Counted from the stretch's first letter, positions 6,712-15,378 are shown. The stretch is 36,463 nt of DNA from Alteromonas sp. KUL49 (GCF_006538345.1 NZ_BJKL01000019.1:1-36463); one strand, 5' to 3'. Notes: generated by a model from the sequence alone, not told the origin. Program-made: numbers and translations.

Positions 6712-7800
6712 ATGAAGTTTGATTCGATAAAATCACGTCTTGTTCTTATGACACTCATCTGTGTAATTGGTATGAGTATGCTGGTAGGCAGCCAGCACTA
6801 TTTCACTCAGCGACTCATTGAACTCAATCAGCAGAGGGATTTACTGCTTCGTATGGGGCAAGACTTATTGCAAATGCGCAGACATGAGAAGGACTTTCTA
6901 CTGCGATATGAGCAAGTGTACTTCGATAAGTTTAACAACAGAGCAGAAGTGTTTAGTGAGCGTTTGAATGCATTATCTATGCATACACGACAATACAACT
7001 TTAGTCAGGATAACACTGATGACTTAGCAGTGTCTCTGAGTGAATATCAAACCTTATTTAATCAGGTAGTGATGCTTCAAGGTACTATTGGTCTGGATCA
7101 GAACACAGGTTTGATTGGACAGATTAAGGAGACGGAGCAACGTATTGCCCAAATGGCTGAATTCTCTGTGAACTCACAAAATTACGAGAGATTTGTTTCT
7201 GTGCGATTGGCGTTAAGTGATTTCTTACTGACTAAAGATACCTATTTCTCTTCAAAAGCGAGTCAAGAGCTTGCTGCTGTCCTAGCTTCCTTGTCTTCTT
7301 CAAGCCCTTCCAATGTATTACAAGTGGCCACTGCTTATAACAATACACTTGGTGCTTTGATAGCCTCGACCCAGTCTATGGGGTTAACTCATAACGATGG
7401 ACTACGAGGGCGCTTTCGAAGACAAGCACATTTAGTGGAATCACAGCTCTCTGATATCGATAAGGCATTGCAGCCCATGATCGAAGCCCAAGAAAGCCGC
7501 GTACAACTGTACAGTGTGAGCATAGCAGTGTTAACGTCAGTCGTTTTAATTCTTGTGCTTATAAAGAGTTTTGCTACTTTCCATCGAGCGTTCGCTAACT
7601 TTGTGATGTTCTTTTATCGCTGTAAACGTCAGTATCAAAGAATAGATCCTAAAAAGCTTGGATTCGCGGAGTTTAAATCACTGGCAGAATTAGCCAATGA
7701 AATGGTGGAATCTAGGAAAGATATAGAAGAGCGCCTAGCATCGGTGGAAGCGGAATTAGCGCGCACTTCACAGCAGCAAAAACCGTCTTCAGTTAATTAG
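6712..7800 (+). CDS. Membrane sensor-like protein with helical periplasmic domain, no output domain
   Basis: The 362-residue protein has two membrane segments (about 9-27 and 266-287) enclosing an all-helical periplasmic region of about 235 residues. The region carries MRRHEKDFLLR (about 55-65), a signature of helical bimodular (HBM-type) chemoreceptor sensor domains. A motif of the form GLxxNxGLxGxxR/K appears twice, near 127-138 and 224-235, as in two stacked modules. After TM2 only about 75 residues follow: a HAMP-like stretch (FAEFKSLAELANEMVES) and a short coiled coil. There is no methyl-accepting, kinase or GGDEF domain. The next gene starts 16 bases later, so no output domain is missed in this frame. 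Ligand and partner are unknown. No clear Shine-Dalgarno precedes the ATG. Confidence 0.7.
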   Translation: MKFDSIKSRLVLMTLICVIGMSMLVGSQHYFTQRLIELNQQRDLLLRMGQDLLQMRRHEKDFLLRYEQVYFDKFNNRAEVFSERLNALSMHTRQYNFSQDNTDDLAVSLSEYQTLFNQVVMLQGTIGLDQNTGLIGQIKETEQRIAQMAEFSVNSQNYERFVSVRLALSDFLLTKDTYFSSKASQELAAVLASLSSSSPSNVLQVATAYNNTLGALIASTQSMGLTHNDGLRGRFRRQAHLVESQLSDIDKALQPMIEAQESRVQLYSVSIAVLTSVVLILVLIKSFATFHRAFANFVMFFYRCKRQYQRIDPKKLGFAEFKSLAELANEMVESRKDIEERLASVEAELARTSQQQKPSSVN

Positions 7801-7816
7801 AAATAGAGTTTTATAT

Positions 7817-8869
7817 ATGCGTTATAACCCGTTGGGAAGAAGTGGAATTAATGTTTCAGAAGTGTGTCTGGGCACAATGACATGGGGTATTCAAAACACA
7901 CAAAGTGACGCGGATGAACAACTAGCGCTGGCTATTGATCGTGGCGTCAATTTCATCGACACCGCTGAAATGTATCCCGTACCTCCTAACGGTGAAACCT
8001 ATGGCGACACAGAGAGGATCCTAGGAAATTGGCTTAGCCGTAATGCGTCACTTAGAAATGACCTAGTTATTATGACTAAAGTAGCAGGCAGCGGCTTTTC
8101 GTATATCAGGGAGGGAAGTAAAATTACGGGGTCTTCCCTGATCACAGCGCTCAACGATTCTTTGCAGCGTTTGCAAAGTGATGTGATCGATGTGTATCAA
8201 CTACATTGGCCTAACAGAAGTACACCTCATTTTGGTCGTCATTGGGTTGATGGCTTCTCACCAAAGGCAATTTCACGGGAAGAAGAAGTCGATGGCATGC
8301 GTGACATTCTTGGTGGTATTAAAGAGGCACTCGACAGTGGAAAAATAAAACACTGGGGATTGTCTGACGATACACCGTGGGGAATACATACTTTTCTTAC
8401 TTTGTGTAATGACATGGGTATTCCTCAACCCGTATCGATTCAGAATGAGTTTAGCTTACTGCATTTGAAAGATTGGCCCTACCTTATCGAAATGTGTGAA
8501 CTTGAAGGCATTGCTTATTTACCATGGTCACCACTGGCGACGGGTATGTTAAGTGGAAAATACAAGAACGGCGAGCGCCCAAAAGGTTCTCGTTGGACAC
8601 TAACGCAGCGTAATGGCCTATTCAGAGATGTACCTTTGGCGCACGAGGCCACGGCTCAATATGTTGATATAGCAAGTACCGCAGGCATTACTCCATCTCA
8701 GTTAGCGCTTGCGTGGTGTAGGGAGGTGCCAGGAGTGACTTCTACCATCATTGGTGCAACCACTTGCGCGCAACTCACTGAGAATCTTGACGGTTTTGAT
8801 GTGGTATTGTCGAAAGATACACAGAAAGAAATAGCTAACGTAATAAAGCAAGCGCCGTTGGCTTTCTAG
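7817..8869 (+). CDS. tas: NADP(H)-dependent aldo/keto reductase, Tas-like
   Basis: A TIM-barrel oxidoreductase of the aldo/keto reductase superfamily, 350 residues. The catalytic tetrad is visible: Asp48 and Tyr53 (in FIDTAEMYPVPP), Lys88 (MTKVAG) and His130 (YQLHWP). The NADPH-binding end includes GVTSTIIGATTCAQLTEN. The AEMYPVPP stretch and GNWL match my recollection of E. coli Tas (346 residues). The natural substrate is unknown; Tas was named for suppression of tyrosine auxotrophy, and its role here cannot be inferred. It starts 16 bases after the preceding sensor-like gene and may be cotranscribed with it. Confidence 0.88.
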   Translation: MRYNPLGRSGINVSEVCLGTMTWGIQNTQSDADEQLALAIDRGVNFIDTAEMYPVPPNGETYGDTERILGNWLSRNASLRNDLVIMTKVAGSGFSYIREGSKITGSSLITALNDSLQRLQSDVIDVYQLHWPNRSTPHFGRHWVDGFSPKAISREEEVDGMRDILGGIKEALDSGKIKHWGLSDDTPWGIHTFLTLCNDMGIPQPVSIQNEFSLLHLKDWPYLIEMCELEGIAYLPWSPLATGMLSGKYKNGERPKGSRWTLTQRNGLFRDVPLAHEATAQYVDIASTAGITPSQLALAWCREVPGVTSTIIGATTCAQLTENLDGFDVVLSKDTQKEIANVIKQAPLAF

Positions 8870-8898
8870 CCAGGAATGCTTTAGGGACTTGTATGTGG

Positions 8899-8916
8899 CT
8901 TTCATATCACTGTCAC
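8899..8916 (+). promoter_or_regulatory. Candidate Pho box upstream of the Na+/phosphate cotransporter
   Basis: CTTTCAT-ATCA-CTGTCAC matches the PhoB consensus of two CTGTCAT/C repeats spaced by four bases. The match is 13 of 14 in the two half-sites (6/7 and 7/7). It lies 50 bases before the ATG of a phosphate transporter, which fits PhoB activation in phosphate starvation. A weak -10-like TAATGT begins ten bases later (8927). Confidence 0.65.
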
Positions 8917-8965
8917 AACTAAACGTTAATGTGAGAGTTTATTTTTAGCATATAGAAACATCGGC

Positions 8966-10123
8966 ATGACGTTATCACAAAGTAACCAAGTCCCTGTAAA
9001 CGCTACCGAACTGCCAACGCGCAATTGGCAGAAGTGGTTACTATTGGTATTGCTTGTTTATGTAATGCTAACAGCCGTCGGCATGATAGGCAGTGGGTTC
9101 AAAGTTGCCACCGGCGAACATGCCAAAACATTATTTAGTTTTGCGTCAAATCCTATCCTTGGGTTGATAATAGGCATGGTTGCCACCGCCTTAATTCAAT
9201 CATCCAGCACGGTAACTTCAATTATTGTTGGAATGGTAGCAGGCGGGTTACCCGTATCTATCGCCGTGCCTATGATGATGGGAGCCAACATTGGAACTAG
9301 TATTACTAATACGCTAGTGAGCTTAGGGCACGTTACCAACAAGGAAGAATTTCAACGTGCATTTAATGCCGCCACTATCCACGACTTTTTCAACGTTTTG
9401 TCGGTCATTATATTTTTACCCATTGAAATCGCTTTTGGCGTTTTAGAGCATTTAAGTGCTTTTGTGGTGTCTTTGCTCCACACGGGAGAGGCAATGGGAG
9501 TATCCGGTATTAATCCCATTAAGCTTGTTACTCAACCCGTGATATCTCAAGTGAGTGCCTGGTTTTCTTTCTTGCCAGAGGTCTATCTTGGCCTAGTCAA
9601 AATCTTGCTAGGTATTGGGCTTATCGTCACCTCAATCACTTTTATGGGCAAAATCATGAAGTCACTGATGGTGGGTAAAGCTAAAGAGTTACTGCATAAG
9701 AGTATTGGTAAAGGCCCTGTATCAGGAATAACGTCAGGAGCTTTGATGACGGTACTCGTTCAATCATCGTCTACCACGACCTCTTTGGTCGTTCCACTCG
9801 TTGGAACGGGTATCCTTAAAGTAAGGGATATTTACCCGTTTACTCTCGGCGCGAATGTGGGCACTTGCATAACCGCGTTGATTGCTGCTTTGGGTATTTC
9901 AGGTGAAAACAGTGGCTTCGCACTGCAAATAGCTTTAGTTCACTTGTTGTATAATGTGCTCGCCGTATTTGTTATCTACGGTATTTCGTTTTTACGTTAT
10001 ATACCTCTTACACTGTCGTATAAGTTATCGTTGAAAGTTGCTGAACGTAAAATTTACGGGTTTGGCTACATCGCCGGACTATTCTTTGTGGTGCCACTCA
10101 GTATTATTTTTGTGACAATGTAG
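8966..10123 (+). CDS. nptA: Na+/phosphate cotransporter (NptA/type II Na-Pi family)
   Basis: An inner-membrane symporter taking up inorganic phosphate with Na+. Of 385 residues most are hydrophobic. The two inverted halves each contain the family signature: ALIQSSSTVTS (QSSST at 78-82) with MGANIGTS (107-112), and VLVQSSSTTTS (266-270) with LGANVGT (295-300). The length equals that of the Vibrio cholerae NptA type. The candidate Pho box at 8899-8916 suggests induction by phosphate limitation. The gene converges with the next one and overlaps its 3' end by 20 bases, so no terminator fits between them. Confidence 0.9.
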   Translation: MTLSQSNQVPVNATELPTRNWQKWLLLVLLVYVMLTAVGMIGSGFKVATGEHAKTLFSFASNPILGLIIGMVATALIQSSSTVTSIIVGMVAGGLPVSIAVPMMMGANIGTSITNTLVSLGHVTNKEEFQRAFNAATIHDFFNVLSVIIFLPIEIAFGVLEHLSAFVVSLLHTGEAMGVSGINPIKLVTQPVISQVSAWFSFLPEVYLGLVKILLGIGLIVTSITFMGKIMKSLMVGKAKELLHKSIGKGPVSGITSGALMTVLVQSSSTTTSLVVPLVGTGILKVRDIYPFTLGANVGTCITALIAALGISGENSGFALQIALVHLLYNVLAVFVIYGISFLRYIPLTLSYKLSLKVAERKIYGFGYIAGLFFVVPLSIIFVTM

Positions 10124-10928
10124 TTCTACACGTTCCAGTGGTGTTAAGCGAGTGCTTAGCAAAAGACGCATCTGCCTGTCCGCTCGAATGAAATCGTTGT
10201 AAATAGGTATTTATCGTTGGAAGTATATCGATATGCTCTCGCGATAAAATAAAGGAATTGGGTACCACATGAGTCGGCTTTGGTGACTGATAAATCATGG
10301 TGTCGCAAAAATCCGGACTGTTCACCAGGCTTAGCGCATTAAAGAAGTTCATTGCTACAAAATCACAACGCCCTTTTAAAACCATGCTCATTCCTGTTTT
10401 TTGGCTAGCAGAATCGACCCGTCGATCGGGTTTACTCAGAAACTGTGATAGCCCCGGATAAACATACCCTCGGCGTGTACAGATACTCTCCTCATCCAGA
10501 CTATCTATTGTAAAGTCTTTATCAAAAGGCTCAGCAGAGTAGAGAAACGTCCGACTTGAGCTTAGTGGGTCTGTAGTGAGTACTTGCTCGGGGTGGGCTA
10601 ACCACGCTGGACTAGATAAAAATACATCTGCGCGCCCGTCATAGACCAGTTGTTCACTGCGAGCGCGAATAGCATCAACATACTTGATATTGATGACACC
10701 GTCTTGAGCCATAGTTTCGAAAAACTCAGCGACAACGCCAACATAACGGTTCTCTGTGTCGCTAAAATATAAAAATGGCGATGCCCCCGGAGCATTAACG
10801 GTAAACACGAGCTCTATGGGGGAGTTGTCAGTAGAACTGATTGATGGCGTTGCCATGGCACAGGGAGCACAGCAAATCATGCCAATTAATTTGAGTAAGC
10901 GTACAACAAAGCTCGAGACAACACTCAT
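10104..10928 (-). CDS. Periplasmic substrate-binding-like protein (SBP_bac_3 type)
   Basis: The 274-residue protein begins with a signal peptide (hydrophobic 8-24, likely cleavage AMA/TP). The rest resembles family 3 solute-binding proteins of the amino-acid type: PFLYFSDTENRYVGVVAEFF near the start of domain 1, GRADVFLSS, then DFVAMNFFNALSL and VPNSFILSRE in domain 2. There is no permease or ATPase next to it. Such orphan proteins are abundant in Alteromonadales and may feed sensors or be free scavenging binders. The ligand is unknown. It is convergent with, and overlaps, the phosphate transporter by 20 bases. No clear ribosome site precedes the ATG at 10928. Confidence 0.7.
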   Translation of the reverse strand: MSVVSSFVVRLLKLIGMICCAPCAMATPSISSTDNSPIELVFTVNAPGASPFLYFSDTENRYVGVVAEFFETMAQDGVINIKYVDAIRARSEQLVYDGRADVFLSSPAWLAHPEQVLTTDPLSSSRTFLYSAEPFDKDFTIDSLDEESICTRRGYVYPGLSQFLSKPDRRVDSASQKTGMSMVLKGRCDFVAMNFFNALSLVNSPDFCDTMIYQSPKPTHVVPNSFILSREHIDILPTINTYLQRFHSSGQADASFAKHSLNTTGTCRTTLSQK

Positions 10929-11042
10929 GACGGTAGATCAGACAGTTTTAGACGTATCAAATTGAATACGGTTAGTTTAGCACAAAAGGTGGCAATTAAA
11001 GTGTGGAAGAGCAGGGCGGGATTGGCAGGTGTAGGTGATAGC

Positions 11043-11076
11043 AAAACAGACACACTAAGCTATTTGTGCCTGTTTT
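11043..11076 (-). terminator. Candidate terminator of the porin gene
   Basis: AAAACAG (11043-11049) pairs with CTGTTTT (11070-11076), extended by CACA/TGTG after one mismatch. On the minus strand the hairpin ends in CTGTTTTGC, 18 bases after the porin stop. The T tract is short. Confidence 0.45.
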
Positions 11077-11093
11077 ACTGCATAGAGCTTCTG

Positions 11094-12263
11094 CTAGAAA
11101 GCGTATTTTGCTGACACTTGAAGTCTATTCATGTCGCCTTCTAATCCAGATTCAACCTCGCGTTTAGCATAGGTATACTCTGCACCAAAAGTAAGAGCTT
11201 TGGTAGGTGAATAAAGGAAGTTTGCTCGGGTGCTGTAGGTGCTTTGTGTTACTGAAGTACCGGTTAAACTTGTCTCATTGTCGATATCCAATGCAGAGAA
11301 GGTAAAGCTACTGCGCATTTTGGCGTTCCAAACATGTCGATAAGCAATCGCATAGCCCGTCGAATCAATCGCTTCTAGGTTACCGTCTGCAGTAATGACA
11401 GCACCATTAGAAGCATTTAGCGCGGCATAGCGACCTAAACCTGACCCTGTATTGAATGAAAAGCGAATATCGTCACCGCCGGAAAGTTTATATTTACCGG
11501 TAATCGAAATACCTGCACTGGTAATATCATCATCAATACCTGCACCATTGTTGTAAGACAGTTGTCTTACCAATCCGGCAAGTTTTACGTGTCCCCAATC
11601 ACCTTTGGTGGTGTAGGTGGCTATTAGATCGGGGACTGCATTATCATCGGTGACGATGCGAGAGCCGCCACCGTTAGGTGTTATGGTAGATTCTGGGTTT
11701 TCTAACGCCACTTGAAATCCGTTATTACTGTAACGGACCATCATTTGACGGCCAAAAGTAATACCGTCGGTAGTACCGATAAAGTCCAGTGATTCTGGTA
11801 GTGCACCCACGTCCATGAAGGTGGTCCATGTTTGACCAATCAACCAATTGTTGTACTTAATAAAAGCATGACGTACACGCGGTAGGTAAGAGTTACTGAT
11901 ACGCTCGTTACCACCACCAGTAACAATAAAGTCTAATTCTAGCACTCCCGTAATTATATCGCCCTCGTCTGTGGGGGTGTTGGTGGTAAAGCGGAAGCGA
12001 GACTGGCGAATGTGAGCATCAAATTGGCTACCCTCGTCAGTACCACTGACAGGCGTTAATGAAGGAATGTAAAAGTCTCTACCTATGCTGCCAGCACCGA
12101 GCGTACCCTCTGAGTAGTTACTTACCATAGCATCCGCTTTGATATAGCCAGTAAATTTAACTTGAGTGTCACCGATGGTTGTAGCGTTTGCAGAAGCACC
12201 ACTGAGTGCAGTGAGTCCTAGTGATACGGCAATTGCTGTATTTTTTATTGTAGCTTTCATCAT
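11094..12263 (-). CDS. Outer-membrane porin, DcaP-like
   Basis: A 389-residue outer-membrane beta-barrel. A signal peptide (1-27, cleavage near ANA/TT) is followed by FTGYIKADAMVSNYSEGT and alternating amphipathic strands. The last residue is Phe (VSAKYAF), the C-terminal signal for BAM assembly. The opening GYIKADA, HIRQSRFRF and YNNWLIGQTWTTFMD match the DcaP-like porin family, described for uptake of carboxylates and other small anions. It is divergent from acs and shares a 227-base control region with it, suggesting that it lets acetate or related acids through the outer membrane. The substrate is inferred from context only. Confidence 0.8.
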   Translation of the reverse strand: MMKATIKNTAIAVSLGLTALSGASANATTIGDTQVKFTGYIKADAMVSNYSEGTLGAGSIGRDFYIPSLTPVSGTDEGSQFDAHIRQSRFRFTTNTPTDEGDIITGVLELDFIVTGGGNERISNSYLPRVRHAFIKYNNWLIGQTWTTFMDVGALPESLDFIGTTDGITFGRQMMVRYSNNGFQVALENPESTITPNGGGSRIVTDDNAVPDLIATYTTKGDWGHVKLAGLVRQLSYNNGAGIDDDITSAGISITGKYKLSGGDDIRFSFNTGSGLGRYAALNASNGAVITADGNLEAIDSTGYAIAYRHVWNAKMRSSFTFSALDIDNETSLTGTSVTQSTYSTRANFLYSPTKALTFGAEYTYAKREVESGLEGDMNRLQVSAKYAF

Positions 12264-12362
12264 ATTCGTTCCAGAGTGTGGTTAAATGTATGTAAATGCG
12301 ACGTTAATGAACCTAATTTGGCTGACCATTTCAGAATTTGGAATAAGCGGATGGTCGCATAA

Positions 12363-12372
12363 GACTATAGTC
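12363..12372. promoter_or_regulatory. GAC-N4-GTC palindrome, upstream site of the porin/acs region (candidate CrbR operator)
   Basis: GACTATAGTC is a perfect ten-base palindrome. It overlaps a wider dyad, ACTATA-N6-TATAGT (12364-12381). It lies in the divergent porin/acs region, 37 bases from a second copy of the GAC-N4-GTC pattern. Assignment to CrbR is an inference from shared occurrence before the symporter operon. Confidence 0.4.
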
Positions 12373-12399
12373 GTATATAGTGTGTACAGTTAGTGCTAA

Positions 12400-12409
12400 G
12401 ACCAAAGTC
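12400..12409. promoter_or_regulatory. GAC-N4-GTC site proximal to acs (candidate CrbR operator)
   Basis: GACCAAAGTC fits the pattern GAC-N4-GTC. With its flanks (TAAGACCAAAGTCTCATTTT) it matches the region before the symporter operon (TACGACCATGGTCTCATTTG) at 16 of 20 positions. If acs uses the -10-like TATAAC at 12447-12452, the site is centred near -54, a usual place for an activator. Confidence 0.5.
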
Positions 12410-12490
12410 TCATTTTGCTTTGTGACTGAATGACTAGAGTGTTCGCTATAACTATTCGCTTTTTAAATATGGATCCCGGAGGCAATAACC

Positions 12491-14437
12491 ATGACTGATA
12501 ACGCGATTTATCCTGTGCCCGCGTCGATAGAGAAGTCGACCCACTTAACCGATGAGCAGTATCAAACCATGTATAAACAGTCGGTTACCAACCCCGAAGC
12601 ATTTTGGGGCGAGTATGCTAGCACGCTAGAGTGGTATCGCAAGCCAACTAAAATTAAAAATACCTACTTTGGTGCTGATGATGTATCCATTAAGTGGTTC
12701 GAAGACGGGCAAATTAACGCCAGCTACAATTGTATCGATCGACATTTGGCCACCCATGCCGATAAAACGGCGTTCCTTTGGGAAGGCGATTCTCCAGAAG
12801 ATAGCGCTAGCGCTACTTACCAAGAAGTTCATGATGAAGTATGCAAGTTAGCGAATGGGCTCAAATCATTGGGGGTTCAAAAAGGTGACCGCGTTGCTAT
12901 TTATATGCCAATGGTACTTGAAGCAGCCTATGCCATGTTGGCCTGCGCTCGAATTGGCGCTGTTCACTCCGTGATTTTCGGTGGATTCTCTCCTAATGCA
13001 ATAGCGGACAGAATAAACGACAGCGCTGCAAAAGTGGTGATTACTGCCGATGAAGGGCGTCGTGCAGGACGCTCGGTACCATTAAAAGCAAATGTAGATA
13101 AAGCACTTAGTAACGGTGCATGCCCATCTATCACGCATGTGTTGGTTCACACATTGACAGGTAACGATGTAACGTGGAACAGCGAAGTGGATGTGCGCTG
13201 GAGTGATTTAACCAGTGACGCTTCTTCAGTGTGCGAGCCGGAAGTGATGGACGCAGAAGATCCGCTATTTATCCTCTACACCTCAGGCTCCACCGGTACA
13301 CCGAAAGGTGTCGTTCACACTACGGGCGGCTATTTGCTTTACACGGCAATGACCTTCAAATACGCCTTTGATTACAAAGACGATGATATTTACTGGTGTA
13401 CTGCTGATGTGGGTTGGATCACAGGCCATAGTTACATGGTATATGGGCCAATGATTAATGCTGCGTCTCAAGTCTTTTTTGAAGGTGTACCTACATACCC
13501 TGATGTTAAACGTATAGCGCAGGTGGTTGAAAAGTATAAAGTCACTAGCTTATACACTGCGCCAACGGCAATCCGCGCCCTTATGGCACACGGTGAAGTA
13601 CCGGTTGAAGGCTGTGATGTTTCATCACTGCGTTTGTTGGGCTCAGTGGGTGAGCCAATCAACCCTGAAGCGTGGGATTGGTATCATCGTGTTATTGGTC
13701 AAAGTCGTTGCCCTATTATGGATACATGGTGGCAAACAGAAACCGGTGGTCACATGATTACGCCACTGCCTGGTGCCACTGCACTTAAACCAGGTTCTGC
13801 AAGTCGTCCTTTCTTTGGTATTCAACCTGCCTTGTTTGATGCAGAGGGTAACGAACTTGAGGGGGCATCAGAAGGTAACCTTGTTATAAAAGACAGTTGG
13901 CCTAGCCAAGCCCGCACGGTTTACGGCGATCACGAGCGCTTTATCAACACTTATTTTAGTGCATATAAGGGTGTTTACTTTACAGGCGATGGGGCTCGTC
14001 GAGACGAAGATGGTTACTATTGGATCACGGGGCGTGTTGATGATGTACTTAACGTGTCCGGTCACCGTTTAGGTACCGCAGAAATTGAAAGTGCGTTGGT
14101 TGCTCATCCGCAGGTAGCTGAAGCCGCCGTTGTTGGCTTCCCTCATGATATCAAGGGCCAGGGGATCTACGTTTATGTAACACCTAATGAAGGAGTTGCC
14201 GTTGACGATGAACTGACTAAGTCTTTGAAATCATGGGTACGTCAAGAACTGAGCCCTATAGCGACTCCAGACATGATTCAATGGTCCGCGGGATTACCTA
14301 AAACCCGGTCGGGTAAAATTATGCGTCGTATCTTGCGCAAGATCGCTGCCAATGAGCATGAGCAACTTGGTGATACGTCAACATTGGCGGATCCATCGGT
14401 TGTTGATACACTCATTGAGGAGCGATTGAATAAGTAA
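12491..14437 (+). CDS. acs: Acetyl-CoA synthetase (AMP-forming)
   Basis: Acs activates acetate to acetyl-CoA through acetyl-AMP and is the high-affinity route for scavenging acetate. The 648-residue protein shows the full family: YTSGSTGTPKGVVHT phosphate loop (about 261-275), the WWQTETGG substrate/AMP motif (about 411-418), YFTGDGARRDEDGYYWITGR hinge region, and PKTRSGKIMRRILR at the C-terminus. The last lysine of PKTRSGK is residue 609, the same number as the regulatory acetylated lysine of Salmonella Acs, so control by lysine acetylation is likely. The Shine-Dalgarno is GGAGG, seven bases before ATG. crbR follows after 13 bases, so the two are cotranscribed. Two candidate operators lie upstream. 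Confidence 0.98.
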   Translation: MTDNAIYPVPASIEKSTHLTDEQYQTMYKQSVTNPEAFWGEYASTLEWYRKPTKIKNTYFGADDVSIKWFEDGQINASYNCIDRHLATHADKTAFLWEGDSPEDSASATYQEVHDEVCKLANGLKSLGVQKGDRVAIYMPMVLEAAYAMLACARIGAVHSVIFGGFSPNAIADRINDSAAKVVITADEGRRAGRSVPLKANVDKALSNGACPSITHVLVHTLTGNDVTWNSEVDVRWSDLTSDASSVCEPEVMDAEDPLFILYTSGSTGTPKGVVHTTGGYLLYTAMTFKYAFDYKDDDIYWCTADVGWITGHSYMVYGPMINAASQVFFEGVPTYPDVKRIAQVVEKYKVTSLYTAPTAIRALMAHGEVPVEGCDVSSLRLLGSVGEPINPEAWDWYHRVIGQSRCPIMDTWWQTETGGHMITPLPGATALKPGSASRPFFGIQPALFDAEGNELEGASEGNLVIKDSWPSQARTVYGDHERFINTYFSAYKGVYFTGDGARRDEDGYYWITGRVDDVLNVSGHRLGTAEIESALVAHPQVAEAAVVGFPHDIKGQGIYVYVTPNEGVAVDDELTKSLKSWVRQELSPIATPDMIQWSAGLPKTRSGKIMRRILRKIAANEHEQLGDTSTLADPSVVDTLIEERLNK

Positions 14438-14450
14438 TAAGGATAAACTC

Positions 14451-15092
14451 ATGATAACGTTACTGATTGCTGATGATCATCCTCTCTATCGAGACGCGCT
14501 AAAAGGGGCGTTATCACTGTCTTTGCCTGAGCTCACGTTACGTGAGGCTGGTGATTTATCCTCAACTGTCGACATCCTCAATACGGAAGATGTCGACTTA
14601 CTTTTGCTCGACTTGCACATGCCTGGCAGTAATGATCTGTTTGGTTTGCTTCATATCAGAAAGTTGTTTCCTGACCTACCTGTCGCTGTGGTATCTGGCA
14701 CGGAAGATTCAACGATTATCTCTAAGATCGTCAGTGTTGGTGCGCTAGGGTTTATTCCAAAAACGACCAGTGCCACTGACATTGCCGAGGCTGTTCAGGC
14801 AATCCTTGATGGTGATGTGTGGTTACCGGAAAATCTTGCTGATATAGATGATGTCGACGAAGAGTTTTCTGTTTTGGCCGACAACGTAGCTAGCTTAACA
14901 CCCTCGCAATATAAGGTATTGTGCTATATGCGTGACGGCTTGCTCAACAAGCAAATTGGCTATAACTTGGATATAGCTGAGGCTACTGTAAAGGCACACG
15001 TTACCGCTATTTTTAAAAAACTCGGCATCAATAATCGCACGCAAGCCGTACTTATTGCCTCACAGTTGGAATTAGAACCTCCCTCCCAGTAA
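14451..15092 (+). CDS. crbR: NarL/LuxR-family response regulator, CrbR-like acetate-switch activator
   Basis: A 213-residue two-component regulator. The receiver domain (1-120) has the acidic pair Asp8/Asp9, phosphoacceptor Asp54 (LLLLDLHMPG), Thr/Ser83-84 (VSGTED) and Lys104 (FIPKTTS). A LuxR-type helix-turn-helix (about 147-205) reads LTPSQYKVLCYMRDG, NKQIGYNLDIAEATVKAHV. In Vibrio and Pseudomonas the CrbR/ErdR regulator activates acs in response to the SLC5-domain kinase CrbS/MxtR. Here the gene follows acs by 13 bases (Shine-Dalgarno AAGGAT), and a matching kinase is encoded at 21302-24742. The symbol is assigned from this context and family knowledge. Confidence 0.85.
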   Translation: MITLLIADDHPLYRDALKGALSLSLPELTLREAGDLSSTVDILNTEDVDLLLLDLHMPGSNDLFGLLHIRKLFPDLPVAVVSGTEDSTIISKIVSVGALGFIPKTTSATDIAEAVQAILDGDVWLPENLADIDDVDEEFSVLADNVASLTPSQYKVLCYMRDGLLNKQIGYNLDIAEATVKAHVTAIFKKLGINNRTQAVLIASQLELEPPSQ

Positions 15093-15109
15093 TTGTGACT
15101 GACTACACC

Positions 15110-15378
15110 TTAGGGGCTATTGATCTTTGCGGTACACTTTTTGTTCACTCCAAGCGAGCCTCAGACAATAAACGAGGCGTGTAGTTTGGTTATTCCAAAA
15201 GAGCAACGAGTGAAGCAGTATGAGGCTCGCTTGGATGAATCTTTCAGGCAGCGATTGTTTGTCATTTATACGGCGTCAACGCTCACTTATGTAGATGGCT
15301 ACACGGCGTGAACATTTCCTTGTCTAAATGACAAACACTTCGCTGCAAAAACGTACAGCAAAGATCAACAGCCCCTAA
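15110..15378. mobile_element. MITE-like palindromic element, about 269 bases, no coding capacity
   Basis: The ends are inverted repeats of about 34 bases: TTAGGGGCTATTGATCTTTG on the left (15110-15129), and the complement of 15378-15359, TTAGGGGCTGTTGATCTTTG, on the right. The match continues with a few differences to about 15143 and 15346. Inside are two more perfect inverted pairs: 15150-15163 with 15221-15234 (14 bases), and 15257-15268 with 15325-15336 (12 bases). A TA (or TTA/TAA) flanks GGGGCT...AGCCCC, compatible with a TA-target transposon such as the IS630/Tc1 group, but the family is not established. A 63-codon open frame inside it has no ribosome site and overlaps the stems, so it is not a gene. 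It sits between the crbR stop and the terminator at 15377. Confidence 0.8.

Noticed and set aside
10756..10965. A 69-codon plus-strand frame over the start of the binding-protein gene.
   Set aside because: It is antisense to the signal peptide region of a convincing secreted protein and has no ribosome site.
12421..12436. TGTGACTGAATGACTA upstream of acs, considered as a CRP (cAMP receptor) site.
   Set aside because: Only the left half TGTGA matches; the right half lacks TCACA. CRP control of acs is known in E. coli but is not supported by this sequence.
15120..15311. A 63-codon open frame between crbR and the ABC operon.
   Set aside because: It lies wholly inside the palindromic element, overlaps its stems, has no ribosome site and resembles no protein I know.
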